From assembly GCA_947501635.1 (NCBI GenBank), contig CANMWT010000001.1, forward strand, positions 124,001-188,000: a stretch of DNA of 64,000 nucleotides, read 5' to 3'. Of this stretch, positions 27,749 to 37,087 are shown in pieces. The notes under the pieces are model-generated. The model did not search any database and had not been told where the DNA came from. It saw only the letters and a program-made list of their open reading frames with translations. Source of the DNA: an uncultured Roseobacter sp. (lineage in GTDB: Bacteria; Pseudomonadota; Alphaproteobacteria; Rhodobacterales; Rhodobacteraceae). Numbering within the stretch: position 1 is the first letter of the stretch; every line of letters starts with the position of its first letter. Both the position numbers and the translations under genes were made by a program.

Positions 27749-28375
27749 ATGCACCCAAACCCGGTTTTTCACACACAAGAGGCGGCACAGAACCTTGCCT
27801 ATGCACGGGCGCGCGCCTTTGGCATTCTGGCCGTGAATGCCGATGACGGGCCGCTTTTGTCTCATATCCCCTTCCTTGTTGACGAAGACGGCAAGTCGAT
27901 CTGGCTGCATCTTGTGCGCTCAAACCCTATCGTGCGGCAGTTGCAGGAACCTCGGCATGCACGAATCGCCGTATCCGGCCCGGACAGCTATGTTTCGCCG
28001 GACTGGTACGGCGTGCACGACCAGGTTCCGACGTGGAACTACATCGCTGTCCATGTCACCGGTATGCTTGAACTGCGCCCACAGGCCGAGTTGCACGGCA
28101 TCCTCGACCGCCAGTCCGCTTTGTTCGAAGACCGTCTTGCTCCAAAGGCGCCGTGGACAAGCGATAAAATGTCGGAAGGCGTGATGGACCGCATGATGCG
28201 CGCGATCGTCCCCTGCAGGATGATTGTGGCAGGCGTCGACGGGACGTGGAAGCTGAACCAGAACAAGCCAGACCCCGTGCGCGAAAGCGCGGCGGAGCAC
28301 GTGGAGGCGTATGGTCTTGGCACGGACGTTCGGGTTCTCGCCGCTCTGATGCGCGGTGCGGATGGACAGCAATAG
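27749..28375 (+). CDS. FMN-binding negative transcriptional regulator family (PaiB-like)
   Basis: 208-residue protein of the PaiB/FMN-binding split-barrel family: NPVFHTQEAAQNLAYARA at the N-terminus, GPLLSHIPFLVDEDGKSIWL, then YVSPDWYGVHDQVPTWNYIA and ETWKLNQ-like VDGTWKLNQNKPDPVR, which are family hallmarks. ATG 27749 has AAGG about 8 bases upstream. The name derives from Bacillus PaiB, but most members are probably flavin- or heme-binding proteins of unknown role. The gene lies divergent to the FMN riboswitch, perhaps by chance. Confidence 0.85.
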   Translation: MHPNPVFHTQEAAQNLAYARARAFGILAVNADDGPLLSHIPFLVDEDGKSIWLHLVRSNPIVRQLQEPRHARIAVSGPDSYVSPDWYGVHDQVPTWNYIAVHVTGMLELRPQAELHGILDRQSALFEDRLAPKAPWTSDKMSEGVMDRMMRAIVPCRMIVAGVDGTWKLNQNKPDPVRESAAEHVEAYGLGTDVRVLAALMRGADGQQ

Positions 28376-28417
28376 GCACTCTGTTAGTGTCGCGTGTAAA
28401 CCGTAAGGACACATGCC

Positions 28418-29023
28418 ATGAAACTCTTTCATTCCCCCGCTTCACCCTACGTGCGCAAAGTCGTCGTCATGCTGCACGAATTGGAAAAAACCGATGCGGT
28501 CACCTTCGAGACAGTTGCGACAACCGCTTTCGCTTCGGATGAGGCCCTCAAGGTGGCCAACCCTTTGGCCAAACTGCCTGCCTTGCAGCGCGATGATGGT
28601 GTGACGCTTTATGACAGCCGCGTCATAACAGGTTATCTGAATGAACTTTTTGATGGCGGCCTTTATCCGCAAGGCAGCGGCAGATGGGAAAACCTGACCC
28701 TTGAGGCGACCGGCGACGGCATCATGGATTCAGCTGTTTCAATGGCCTATGAGCTGCGCTTGCGTCCGCCTGCAGAGCAGTCCGAAGCTTGGGTCGAGGC
28801 ACAGTGGGACAAGATCGACCGTGCGCTTTCTGTTCTGAACGCGCGCTGGATGAGCCACCTGTCCGGGCCGCTGACCATGGCACATATCTCGGTCGGCTGT
28901 GCGCTGTCATACCTTGATTTCCGCCATGATGCGCGGCAATGGCGACAAGGGCGCGAGGCTTTGGCGACGTGGCATGCGGCCTTCGATTCGCGTCCGTCAA
29001 TGCTGGCGACAAGGCCGGCCTAA
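28418..29023 (+). CDS. Glutathione S-transferase family protein
   Basis: 201 residues: N-terminal thioredoxin-like domain beginning MKLFHSPASPYVRKVVVMLHE, with LPALQRDDGVTLYDSRVITGYL as the glutathione-binding strand-turn (the conserved D-S pair), followed by an all-helical domain. Substrate unknown. It follows the PaiB-like gene by 42 bases and could be co-transcribed. Confidence 0.88.
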   Translation: MKLFHSPASPYVRKVVVMLHELEKTDAVTFETVATTAFASDEALKVANPLAKLPALQRDDGVTLYDSRVITGYLNELFDGGLYPQGSGRWENLTLEATGDGIMDSAVSMAYELRLRPPAEQSEAWVEAQWDKIDRALSVLNARWMSHLSGPLTMAHISVGCALSYLDFRHDARQWRQGREALATWHAAFDSRPSMLATRPA

Positions 29024-29179
29024 GTCTCAAAAGCGCCAACAATTTTACGAATCCTTCAGGAAAGCGGGCTAGTTGCGTCAGGACGCCGCAACCTGCGACG
29101 GTTTGCGCGTACAAGGTCACTGGACTGGGGCCACCCGCAGCGCTAAATACGCGTCTGAGCTAGGTTGCGTCGTGCGCGA

Positions 29180-29207
29180 CCAATTCACTATTGGCCGGTA
29201 TCCGGCC
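29180..29207. promoter_or_regulatory. Two overlapping inverted repeats before petA
   Basis: CCAAT-N5-ATTGG (29180-29194) overlaps GGCCGG-TAT-CCGGCC (29193-29207), ending 19 bases before the petA start. They may be an operator or a 5' leader structure of the petABC transcript; no bound protein can be named. Confidence 0.4.
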
Positions 29208-29226
29208 CATGAAATGGAGTAAACCT

Positions 29227-29787
29227 GTGTCGCATGCAGAAGATACCGAGGGCACCCGGCGGGATTTCCTTTACTACGCCACCGCTGGTGCTGGCGCGGT
29301 GACCGCAGGGGCCGCAATCTGGCCTTTGGTCAACCAAATGAACCCTTCCGCGGATGTGCGCGCGCTTGCGTCGATCCGTGTTGATATCAGTGGCATCGAA
29401 CCTGGCACCCAGTTGACCGTTAAATGGTTGGGCAAGCCGGTCTTTATCCGCCGTCGTACAGAAGACGAGATCGCGGCCGCACGGGACGTGGACGTTTCCA
29501 CCTTGCCGGACGGGTCTGCTGAAAATGCCAACATTGCCGCAGGCTCGGATGCCTCGGACGAAAACCGCGCGCTCGATGAAACCGGTGAATGGCTTGTTAT
29601 GATGGGCGTTTGTACGCACCTTGGCTGTGTGCCTCTGGGCGACGCAGGCGATTTTGGCGGTTGGTTCTGCCCCTGCCACGGTTCGCACTATGACACTTCA
29701 GGCCGTATCCGCAGAGGCCCTGCACCCAGCAACCTGCCGGTGCCGGTCGCGGAATTCGTCGACGAAACAACAATTAAGCTAGGCTAA
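29227..29787 (+). CDS. petA: Ubiquinol-cytochrome c reductase, Rieske iron-sulfur subunit
   Basis: 186-residue subunit of the cytochrome bc1 complex. The N-terminus has a Tat-type segment [16 protein letters not shown] that remains as the membrane anchor. The [2Fe-2S] cluster ligands are in CTHLGC and CPCHGSHYD. The GTG at 29227 is chosen for its GGAG 8 bases upstream and the normal family length; the ATG at 29191 would add 12 residues. It heads petA-petB-petC (fbcFBC). Confidence 0.95.
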   Translation: MSHAEDTEGTRRDFLYYATAGAGAVTAGAAIWPLVNQMNPSADVRALASIRVDISGIEPGTQLTVKWLGKPVFIRRRTEDEIAAARDVDVSTLPDGSAENANIAAGSDASDENRALDETGEWLVMMGVCTHLGCVPLGDAGDFGGWFCPCHGSHYDTSGRIRRGPAPSNLPVPVAEFVDETTIKLG

Positions 29788-29799
29788 GGGAGACAAAAG

Positions 29800-31143
29800 A
29801 TGGGTGGAATTCCTCACGACCATTACGAACCAAAAGCCGGTTGGGAAAAGGGTCTGGCAAAACGTCTTCCGATCGTTGGGTTGATGTATGACACGCTGAT
29901 GATCCCGACACCTAAGAACCTGAACTGGATGTGGATCTGGGGCATCGTGCTGACGTTTGTTCTGGTGCTGCAGATCGTGACAGGCATTGTTCTGGTGATG
30001 CACTACACGCCGCATGTGGATTACGCGTTCTCGTCGGTCGAGCACATCATGCGTAACGTGAACGGTGGCTATATGCTGCGCTACCTGCACCAAAACGGCG
30101 CTTCGCTGTTCTTTGTTGCGGTCTACGCGCATATCTTCCGCGGTCTCTACTACGGGTCTTACAAGGCCCCACGTGAGATCACTTGGATCATCGGTATGCT
30201 GATTTATCTGCTCATGATGGGCACAGCCTTTATGGGCTACGTTCTGCCTTGGGGTCAGATGTCTTTCTGGGGCGCGACTGTTATCACAGGCCTCTTTGGT
30301 GCTATCCCCTTCATCGGTGAAGCGCTGCAGACATGGCTGCTGGGTGGGCCCGCGGTAGATAACGCGACGCTGAACCGCTTCTTCTCGCTGCACTACTTGC
30401 TGCCCTTCGTCATTCTGGGCCTCGTCATCGTGCATATCTGGGCTTTCCATACTACCGGGAACAACAACCCCACGGGCGTGGAAGTGCGCCGGACGTCCAA
30501 GGAAGAGGCCGAGAAAGACACGCTGCCGTTCTGGCCCTATTTCGTCATGAAAGACTTGTTTGCGCTGGCCGTCATCATGGCTGTCTTCTTTGCGATCGTC
30601 GGGTTCATGCCAAACTACCTTGGCCACCCTGATAACTACATTGAAGCAAACGCGCTGGCGACACCTGCACACATCGTTCCGGAATGGTACTTCCTGCCGT
30701 TCTACGCGATCCTGCGGGCCTTCACCGACGAAGTTTGGGTGGTTCAAATCGCGTCCTTTGTGACCGGTGGCATCATCGATGCGAAGTTCTTCGGCGTGAT
30801 TGCCATGTTCGGCGCGATTGCCGTTATGGCGCTGGCACCCTGGCTGGACACATCGTCGGTGCGCTCCGCGCGCTACCGCCCCATGCTCAAGTGGTGGTTT
30901 GCCCTGCTGGTCGTGGACTTCTTCGTCCTCATGTGGGTCGGTGCCATGCCAGCGGAAGAGCCATACAACACCATCTCGCTGATCGCGTCCACGTACTGGT
31001 TCGCCTACTTCCTGGTGATCCTGCCACTTCTTGGCGTCATCGAGAAACCACTTGCGCGGCCTGCGACGATTGAAGAGGACTTCAACGCGCACAAAGCGGC
31101 TAAAGCTGGTAGCGGCGAAGCTGCCGCCACCCCGGCTGAGTAA
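29800..31143 (+). CDS. petB: Ubiquinol-cytochrome c reductase, cytochrome b
   Basis: 447-residue eight-helix membrane protein carrying both b-type hemes. Axial histidine pairs are visible in [20 protein letters not shown] and in [10 protein letters not shown] with VIVHIWAFH, and the quinol-oxidation motif PEWY is present in [15 protein letters not shown]. It is a full-length cytochrome b (not split b6/subunit IV), as in Rhodobacter. GGGAG precedes the ATG; 12 bases separate it from petA. Confidence 0.97.
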   Translation: MGGIPHDHYEPKAGWEKGLAKRLPIVGLMYDTLMIPTPKNLNWMWIWGIVLTFVLVLQIVTGIVLVMHYTPHVDYAFSSVEHIMRNVNGGYMLRYLHQNGASLFFVAVYAHIFRGLYYGSYKAPREITWIIGMLIYLLMMGTAFMGYVLPWGQMSFWGATVITGLFGAIPFIGEALQTWLLGGPAVDNATLNRFFSLHYLLPFVILGLVIVHIWAFHTTGNNNPTGVEVRRTSKEEAEKDTLPFWPYFVMKDLFALAVIMAVFFAIVGFMPNYLGHPDNYIEANALATPAHIVPEWYFLPFYAILRAFTDEVWVVQIASFVTGGIIDAKFFGVIAMFGAIAVMALAPWLDTSSVRSARYRPMLKWWFALLVVDFFVLMWVGAMPAEEPYNTISLIASTYWFAYFLVILPLLGVIEKPLARPATIEEDFNAHKAAKAGSGEAAATPAE

Positions 31144-31151
31144 AGGAACGG

Positions 31152-31946
31152 ATGATCATGTTCAGAACACTTGCACTTAGCGCTGTGGCAGCTTTCGGGT
31201 TTGCCACAGCAGGTATCGCCGCAGGCGCCTATGACACGCATATCGAGGATTTCGATTTCTCGTTCGAGGGCCCCTTCGGCACCTATGACCAAAACCAGTT
31301 GCAACGCGGACTTCAGGTTTACACCGAAGTTTGCTCTGCCTGCCACGGGTTGAAATTCGTACCCTACCGCTCGCTCTCGGAAGATGGTGGTGTTGGCATG
31401 CCTGAGGATCAGGTACGGGCCTACGCGGCGCAATTCGAAGTTTTCGATGAAGAGATCGACGATTTCCGCCCGGCCGCACCCGCTGACCATTTCGGAGAAT
31501 CGGGTCTTGATAACGCACCGGACCTGAGCCTCATGGCGAAGGCGCGCGCAGGTTTCCACGGGCCTTACGGTTTGGGGATCAACCAGCTCTTCAAGGGCAT
31601 CGGTGGACCTGAATACATTGCGTCATTGCTGACCGGTTATACAGGTGAAGAAAAAGAAGAAGCAGGCGTTGTGCTCTACGAGAATACAGCCTTCCCTGGC
31701 GGCTGGATTGCAATGGGCCCGCCGCTTGAAGATGAACTGGTGGAATATGCCGACGGTCATGCAAACGACCTGCATCACCTGGCCGAGGACGTTTCCGCAT
31801 TCCTGATGTGGACAGCAGAGCCGAAGATGATGGCGCGCAAGCAAGCGGGCTTTGTCGGTGTGTTGTTCCTGACCATTTTGTCGGTTCTGCTTTACCTGAC
31901 AAACAAGCGTATCTGGGCACCTGTCAAAGGCAAAAAGACAGCCTGA
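31152..31946 (+). CDS. petC: Ubiquinol-cytochrome c reductase, cytochrome c1
   Basis: 264-residue c-type cytochrome. It has an N-terminal signal peptide ending near [13 protein letters not shown], heme motif CSACHG, a probable Met ligand region [13 protein letters not shown] and a C-terminal membrane anchor [18 protein letters not shown]. It passes electrons from the Rieske centre to soluble or membrane cytochrome c. ATG 31152 or the ATG two codons later could be used. A strong hairpin follows the stop. Confidence 0.96.
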   Translation: MIMFRTLALSAVAAFGFATAGIAAGAYDTHIEDFDFSFEGPFGTYDQNQLQRGLQVYTEVCSACHGLKFVPYRSLSEDGGVGMPEDQVRAYAAQFEVFDEEIDDFRPAAPADHFGESGLDNAPDLSLMAKARAGFHGPYGLGINQLFKGIGGPEYIASLLTGYTGEEKEEAGVVLYENTAFPGGWIAMGPPLEDELVEYADGHANDLHHLAEDVSAFLMWTAEPKMMARKQAGFVGVLFLTILSVLLYLTNKRIWAPVKGKKTA

Positions 31947-31972
31947 TATCGGCCTGCATCGCAGCAATGAAA

Positions 31973-32004
31973 TAACCCCCCGTGCAGTGATGCGCGGGGG
32001 GTTA
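31973..32004 (+). terminator. Terminator of petABC
   Basis: Stem TAACCCCCCGTGC / GCGCGGGGGGTTA with one G-T pair and a 6-base loop, 26 bases after the petC stop. It is very stable but has no clear U run afterwards, so it may also serve as a 3' stabilising structure. Confidence 0.75.
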
Positions 32005-32350
32005 ATCGTCTGCACCTCAAAAATCGAGGCAAATGACAGACCCTGGGGAGAGTCGAAAACAGAGTGAAAGCATCCAGACGGGTATTTGGCAGCCAAAGGC
32101 ATTCTAAGACCCAAAAGGAGTTAAAACACTCTTTCCTTTGGTATCAATAACTTGCTAACCGCTAGAGAGCCCGAGCCCCGAGCTCTCCACTTCATACCAG
32201 TTCTTCAATACATCCACTGTAGTCTGTGTTGCTTTGTGGTGTATGTGATCTTGTTCACATAACGGCACGTTTTCTGTGATTTCCCGATCGACCATACACC
32301 TTGGAGTAGAGAGGTATCTGCAGTGGACAAGCAGTCCTCTCTGCCGGTCT
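32005..32350. other. Gene-poor stretch after petABC
   Basis: No protein-coding gene can be supported here. A weak 46-codon minus-strand frame (32292 to 32155) has no convincing ribosome site. The stretch contains the perfect CRP-type palindrome at 32244-32259. A small RNA is possible but nothing shows it directly. Confidence 0.5.
32244..32259. promoter_or_regulatory. CRP-type operator, site 1
   Basis: TGTGA-N6-TCACA, extendable to TATGTGA-N6-TCACATA, a perfect match to the E. coli CRP consensus. A Crp-family gene lies at 32625-33299 and its recognition helix carries the RE pair expected to read TGTGA. The regulated transcript is unclear. Confidence 0.6.
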
Positions 32351-32500
32351 TTACAGTCTGTCGTGCGTATCGTTGACCATTGATTGTGCCACGCGAAATT
32401 CACGGTCGGTTTCGATAAGCCATGAAATGACAGTTTTGACAGGCGATGTCTTGGACGATGTCTTTGAGTGTTCGGGTCTTTTGATCGTATCGCGTTCCAT
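32351..32500 (-). CDS. Possible small protein (49 aa)
   Basis: Short frame beginning MERDTIKRPEHSKTSSKTSP and ending VNDTHDRL, basic at the N-terminus, with no recognised family. Support comes from an AAAGGA ribosome site 8 bases before ATG 32500, a CRP-type palindrome about 100 bases upstream and the absence of any other gene here. The same region also holds an open frame on the plus strand. Unrecognised; coding status uncertain. Confidence 0.4.
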   Translation of the reverse strand: MERDTIKRPEHSKTSSKTSPVKTVISWLIETDREFRVAQSMVNDTHDRL

Positions 32501-32600
32501 GCTGTTTATCCTTTGTGTGCCAGCCCCGGTTGGCGGGGTCTTTGAGAGAGGACATGTGCCCTTTGATGCTCTCAATATGCCCACAAATCGAATCACAGTC

Positions 32601-32616
32601 TGTGAAGCGTTTCACA
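32601..32616. promoter_or_regulatory. CRP-type operator, site 2
   Basis: TGTGA-N6-TCACA, again a perfect CRP consensus, 9 bases beyond the crp-like stop codon and about 100 bases upstream of the small ORF start at 32500. It could activate the small ORF or a small RNA. As it can fold into a hairpin it might instead act as part of a terminator, although no T run follows. Confidence 0.55.
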
Positions 32617-32624
32617 TGACCAAA

Positions 32625-33299
32625 TTAAATTTGGTGCAAATCGGCCATAACCTGAAGCGCGTTCCGGTCGATGACTTTCACGCCCCCGCGCGAGGCATCA
32701 ATAACGCCCGCGCGTTTCCACAAGGAAAGTGTTTTGGAAACAGCCTCGCGCGTCGCCCCCACAAATTCGGCCAGTTCTGCCTGCGACAGGGTTAGCAGCG
32801 ACAGATGTTCCGAACCGTCAATGGTCAGGTACAGAATTTTGCGCGCCAACCGTGCGGGCATTGGCAGGAACACCTGCTCGTTTAACTGGCTGCTCATCCA
32901 ACGCATGCGCTCACCTGCAAGTTGGATCATATCGATGCCCAGACCGGGTGCTTTGCGGATAGCAGCAAGAACATCAGCGTTTTTTACGCCGCGCACGCGC
33001 GACGGTTCCAGCGCGGTAACGGTTGCTGTGCGCGTGCCCGGATCAAAAAGCGCGATCTCACCAAAAAGAGCGCCCGGCCGCATGACATCCAGAGAAAGCT
33101 TGCGCCCTTCGCGCGAGATAATGCTGAATTCAAGCGTGCCCGTCATGATTGCATAAAGCGCATCGCCGGGATCACCCTGTTCAAACAAGACTTCGCCTTC
33201 GTCCAGTTCGACTTCGGTCGCGACCGAGTTGAGGAGGGTTAAAAGGTCCTGAGAGGCATGGGCCAAAAAGCCTGTTTTGGGCAGCTCAATGGTTTCCAT
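32625..33299 (-). CDS. Crp/Fnr-family transcriptional regulator (Crp-type)
   Basis: 224 residues: cyclic-nucleotide-binding-like domain (about 15-125; FEQGDPGDALYAIMTGTLEF and GALFGEIALFDPGTRTATV), dimer helix, then a helix-turn-helix with TLSQAELAEFVGATREAVSK. There are no N-terminal cysteines for an FNR iron-sulfur cluster, so oxygen sensing of the FNR kind is unlikely. The effector-loop GEIALFDPGTRTATV resembles the CRP cAMP pocket (E and R-T/S), so cAMP is plausible. Two CRP-type sites lie just downstream. Targets unknown. Confidence 0.85.
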   Translation of the reverse strand: METIELPKTGFLAHASQDLLTLLNSVATEVELDEGEVLFEQGDPGDALYAIMTGTLEFSIISREGRKLSLDVMRPGALFGEIALFDPGTRTATVTALEPSRVRGVKNADVLAAIRKAPGLGIDMIQLAGERMRWMSSQLNEQVFLPMPARLARKILYLTIDGSEHLSLLTLSQAELAEFVGATREAVSKTLSLWKRAGVIDASRGGVKVIDRNALQVMADLHQI

Positions 33300-33510
33300 C
33301 CGACGTACTCCTGATCCGTTTATTGCGACCGACAGTCAATCTGACCGTTTTCATATTACAAACAACAACGCGGCGACGTTTAACAGCAACACCAGATTGC
33401 CAGTCTGATGGGAAATTTTGCACTCTGCAAGGGGGCGCCTGCACGCGAACCGGCACGTGCGGTTTCTGCAGTCATTCTGCATGATTACAAACCTTGCCGG
33501 TACGCCCGGT

Positions 33511-34764
33511 TCAGGCGGTCAGCTGTGTGCCTGAGGCGCCTTTGATGCGCACAGGCACGATGCTGCCTTCAGGCAAAGGTTCGGCAAACAAAACTTCGGT
33601 GAATTGTTCTGTACGCCCCATCGTCGGGCTTTCCATCAGAACCCTGTGGGCGCGGCCGATCTGCTGGGCAAGATGCTTTTGTACCTGCGTCTCACCGGTT
33701 GCGCGCAACCGTGCCGCACGCGAGCGCACCACCGCCCCGTCAACCGCGGGCATGCGCGCTGCCGGAGTGCCCTTGCGTGCAGAAAATGGAAACACATGCA
33801 GCCACGTGAGATCGCATTCCTGAACCAGCGCCAGCGCATTTTCGAACATCGCTTCGGTCTCGGTTGGAAACCCGGCAATGATGTCCGCGCCGAATGTGAT
33901 GTCGGGGCGCATTTTTCGCGCCTCCTGACATAAGCGGATTGCATCGTCACGCAGGTGGCGGCGTTTCATCCTTTTAAGGATCATGTCGTCGCCGTGTTGT
34001 AGGGACAGGTGCAGATGAGGCATTAGCCGCGGTTCTGTTGCGATGGCCTGCATCAGGTTTTCGTCCACCTCGATGCTGTCGATCGAACTGATGCGCAACC
34101 GCGGCAGATCCGGTACCAGTTTGAGAATGCGCATCACCAGATCACCCAGCTTTGGCGTCGCCGGCAAATCCGCGCCCCAGCTGGTCAGATCGACACCTGT
34201 CAACACCACTTCATTAAAGCCTTTATCCACGAGACGTTTGATCTGCTCTACGACAACACCCGCGGGCACCGAACGTGAGTTTCCCCGTCCATACGGAATA
34301 ATGCAGAAGGTACAGCGATGATCGCAGCCGTTTTGAACCTGTACATACGCCCGGCTGCGCGTACCAAAGCCGTCAATCAGGTGGCCCGCAGTTTCGGTGA
34401 CCGACATGATGTCATCGACCTGTACGGCCTCGGACTGGCCAATAAAATCCGCGGCAAGTCCCCGCCACGTGTTGCCCTGCATTTTTTCGGTATTCCCGAT
34501 GACGGCGTCGACTTCGGGCATGGCGGTGAAAGTTTCGGGCTCTGTCTGAGCAGCGCAGCCAGTGACGATCAGGCGCGCCTCCGGGTTTTCACGGCGCATT
34601 TTGCGGATGGTTGAGCGTGCTTTGCGCACAGCCTCTGCCGTGACCGCGCAGGTATTCACCACCACGGCATTCTCCAGACCTGCCTCGGCAGCGAGTTCCT
34701 TCATCGCTTCGGTCTCATAGGCATTCAGGCGGCAGCCCAGCGTGGAAAACTTTGGCGTATTCAT
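33511..34764 (-). CDS. mtaB: tRNA (t6A37)-C2-methylthiotransferase
   Basis: 417-residue radical-SAM methylthiotransferase. The N-terminal domain has cluster cysteines in [17 protein letters not shown] and VTGCAAQ; the radical-SAM motif CxxxCxxC is in [20 protein letters not shown], and a TRAM-like tail follows. MtaB converts t6A37 to ms2t6A37 in tRNAs reading ANN codons. The ATG at 34764 overlaps the dapF stop (ATGA), so translation is coupled; a longer frame to 34833 is unsupported. Confidence 0.92.
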   Translation of the reverse strand: MNTPKFSTLGCRLNAYETEAMKELAAEAGLENAVVVNTCAVTAEAVRKARSTIRKMRRENPEARLIVTGCAAQTEPETFTAMPEVDAVIGNTEKMQGNTWRGLAADFIGQSEAVQVDDIMSVTETAGHLIDGFGTRSRAYVQVQNGCDHRCTFCIIPYGRGNSRSVPAGVVVEQIKRLVDKGFNEVVLTGVDLTSWGADLPATPKLGDLVMRILKLVPDLPRLRISSIDSIEVDENLMQAIATEPRLMPHLHLSLQHGDDMILKRMKRRHLRDDAIRLCQEARKMRPDITFGADIIAGFPTETEAMFENALALVQECDLTWLHVFPFSARKGTPAARMPAVDGAVVRSRAARLRATGETQVQKHLAQQIGRAHRVLMESPTMGRTEQFTEVLFAEPLPEGSIVPVRIKGASGTQLTA

Positions 34765-35603
34765 GAGATGGAATCCAGAAAGGCGCGCGTCAGACTGCCG
34801 TTGAATACATGCGTGGTTTGGCCGGTCATCCACACACCATCGTCTTTCCAGTCGACAGATAGCGTACCACCATCAAGGTCCAGTCTTACACTGCGCGATG
34901 TCAGGCCCCGCCGCGCGGCGGCCACCGCAGTGGCACAGCTTGATGACCCGGAGGCAAGCGTCAGACCCACACCGCGTTCCCAGACCCGCATCCGGATGTG
35001 ATCGGGCCCGATGACTTGGGCAAACTGCACGTTGGTACGTTCGGGATACAGCGGATGATGCTCCAGTGCGGCACCGCGCTGTTCGACGTCGACGGCGTTG
35101 ATATCTTCGACAAAGAAGGTGCAATGCGGGTTACCCATTCCTGTCGCTGTCGGCGCGCCTTCGATCGGCAGTTCCAGCGTATCCATTTCAGTGGAAAGCG
35201 GTATTTCGTCCCAGTGCAGCTGTGGGTGGCCCATATTGACGGAAGTCAGGCCGTCGCCTAGGTCTCGTGCCTGAAGAGCGCCACGCTCTGTTGACAACAC
35301 AAGCTCTGCCTGCCCTGTCTCATCCATGACATACCGCGCGATACAGCGCGTCGCGTTGCCGCACGCGCCCGAGGTTGAACCATCCGAATTGAAAAACGTA
35401 AGACGCACACCTTCCCCGTCTTTTTCAATCACGGCGAGCTGGTCAAAACCGACGCCGCGGTGGCGGTCACCAAGCGCGCGGGCAAGTGTTTCAGAAACAG
35501 TGATTTTTCGCGCGCGCGCGTCCAGAACGACAAAGTCGTTTCCAAGCCCGTGCATCTTCATAAAGGGCAAATCAGTTTCGTCAGAGTAGCGCATTGCGGC
35601 CAT
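34761..35603 (-). CDS. dapF: Diaminopimelate epimerase
   Basis: About 280-residue enzyme converting LL- to meso-diaminopimelate for lysine and peptidoglycan. Seen: [33 protein letters not shown] (first catalytic Cys in GACGN) and [11 protein letters not shown] (second Cys). In many homologues the last motif reads CGTGA or SGTGT, so the serine-rich form is a mild variation. Starts at 35603 or 35594 are both reasonable; the TTG at 35621 is less likely. Overlaps mtaB by 4 bases. Confidence 0.94.
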   Translation of the reverse strand: MAAMRYSDETDLPFMKMHGLGNDFVVLDARARKITVSETLARALGDRHRGVGFDQLAVIEKDGEGVRLTFFNSDGSTSGACGNATRCIARYVMDETGQAELVLSTERGALQARDLGDGLTSVNMGHPQLHWDEIPLSTEMDTLELPIEGAPTATGMGNPHCTFFVEDINAVDVEQRGAALEHHPLYPERTNVQFAQVIGPDHIRMRVWERGVGLTLASGSSSCATAVAAARRGLTSRSVRLDLDGGTLSVDWKDDGVWMTGQTTHVFNGSLTRAFLDSIS

Positions 35604-35699
35604 ATAAGCTGATGCCGACAAACTATCCAGTAGAAGGCTGCAAAAACACTGATTTGGGGTTGACCCGATGGACCCACCTTTCTAAGTACACCTCCTAGT

Positions 35700-35775
35700 G
35701 GGCCGTTAGCTCAGTTGGTAGAGCAACTGACTTTTAATCAGTGGGTCGCAGGTTCGAATCCTGCACGGCTCACCA
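35700..35775 (+). tRNA. tRNA-Lys (TTT anticodon)
   Basis: Complete cloverleaf: acceptor GGGCCGT pairs with ACGGCTC, anticodon loop CTTTTAA with TTT, T-loop TTCGAAT, discriminator A and encoded CCA. 76 bases. No integrase or attachment duplication was seen nearby. Confidence 0.97.
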
Positions 35776-35863
35776 CTAATGTTGAAAAGTTTCAGCAGCT
35801 TGGCGCGTGACGCAACGATACGCGCGCAGTTACATCCGTCGTACGTCACAGTTACTCTTGTGC

Positions 35864-36949
35864 TTATCCTGTAGGGATCAGGACAATTTTGCCGGTGTGC
35901 TTCTTTTCTTGAAAATCCCGTTGCGCGTCGGCGATACGGTCAAGCGGATAGGTCGCAGACAGCAGGGGCCTGATCTGACCAGAGTCGATATAGGAAATAA
36001 GGTTTGGAAAAACCGGTTCGTCCCATGCGGTGCAACCGATCAAGGTGATGTCTTTTAAATACATATCGCGCATGTCCAATTCGACGAGCGGCCCCGCGAT
36101 CGCCCCCGATGAGACATACCGCCCGCCGCGTACCAGCACCTGCAACATTTTTCCAAAGCCTTCGCCCGCAACATTGTCAATGACCACATCAACGCTTTCT
36201 TTGCCTACAAAGGACACTGGATCATCCTCGCGGGTCAGCACAATATCCGCACCAATCTGTGCCACTGCATCGCGCTTGTCCATGCTGGTTATGGCAATGG
36301 CCTCGGCACCCCGACGCTTGACCAACTGAAGCAGTGCCGATCCGACACCACCCGACGCACCGGGCACCAAAACACGCATGCCTTTCTTGACACCGGCACG
36401 GTGAATCATGTTTTCCGCGGTGCCATAGGCGCAGGGAATTGTCGCAAGCTCCGCAGCGCTCCAGTCACAGTTCACGGAAAAGACCTCTTGCTCGGGTACT
36501 TTCACAAACTGCGCAAAAGCGCCGTCAATATCCGATCCCATCCAGATACAGTCCATCCTGTCAAACCCATGAGTTCGCATGCACGGGCGGACCAATACGC
36601 GCTGACCGATCCGGGCTTGCTCCCCGTTCGGGCCTACTGCGACGACCTGGCCACAGCAATCGGTGCCCTGAATGAACGGAAAAGGCGTGGCTTTGTTCCA
36701 CCCTCCGTCCGGACGGTCGCCCGACTTGCTGGTCGTGTCCGTCCCTTGCGTAACCGATGCAGAGTACCACCCCAAACGTGTATTGATTTCGGTGTTGTTC
36801 ACACCAGCGGCCAGCACCTTCAACAACACCTCGCCGGGTCCTGGCACCGGAACAAGAACGGATTTATACTCCAGCTTGTCATATCCGCCCGTTCCGGTGG
36901 TGACCACGGCCATCATCTGCTGTTCGGGGGTAATCTCTTTACCTGACAT
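35864..36949 (-). CDS. Zinc-binding-type alcohol dehydrogenase / quinone oxidoreductase family protein
   Basis: 361-residue MDR-superfamily protein. N-terminal GroES-like part has GEVLLKVLAAGVNNTEINTR and GTDCCGQVVAVG; the cofactor domain has VLVPGASGGVGSALLQLVKR, the NAD(P)H-binding glycine motif. The usual catalytic zinc ligands are not evident, placing it nearer the quinone oxidoreductase/crotonyl-CoA reductase-like group. ATG 36949 has GGAGAAG upstream. It is separated from tRNA-Lys by 88 bases and oriented opposite to it. Substrate unknown. Confidence 0.82.
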   Translation of the reverse strand: MSGKEITPEQQMMAVVTTGTGGYDKLEYKSVLVPVPGPGEVLLKVLAAGVNNTEINTRLGWYSASVTQGTDTTSKSGDRPDGGWNKATPFPFIQGTDCCGQVVAVGPNGEQARIGQRVLVRPCMRTHGFDRMDCIWMGSDIDGAFAQFVKVPEQEVFSVNCDWSAAELATIPCAYGTAENMIHRAGVKKGMRVLVPGASGGVGSALLQLVKRRGAEAIAITSMDKRDAVAQIGADIVLTREDDPVSFVGKESVDVVIDNVAGEGFGKMLQVLVRGGRYVSSGAIAGPLVELDMRDMYLKDITLIGCTAWDEPVFPNLISYIDSGQIRPLLSATYPLDRIADAQRDFQEKKHTGKIVLIPTG

Positions 36950-37087
36950 TGGGGCTTCTCCGGCGCGTTTCATCCTTATTCCAGCCTAAAGTGTAGAGGC
37001 GTGGGTGTCTTCCGAAACGGTGCGGAAGGAGTACGAATAAAGCACGCAGAACCCGGTGGCCCTACCAGGCACTTCAGAACAGCGCGG

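Noticed and set aside
29779-31092. 437-codon minus-strand open frame
   Set aside because: Antisense to petB, with highly polar composition and no domain.
32601-32616. Reading this palindrome only as a rho-independent terminator for the Crp-family gene
   Set aside because: The stem is short and no T run follows on the minus strand; the exact match to the CRP consensus explains it better.
32373-32795. 140-codon plus-strand open frame
   Set aside because: It runs into the antisense of the Crp-family gene and lacks a ribosome site; the opposite-strand 49-residue ORF has better signals.
35700-36949. Integration site at tRNA-Lys
   Set aside because: The tRNA is intact and I see no integrase, direct repeat of its 3' end or mobile genes next to it.
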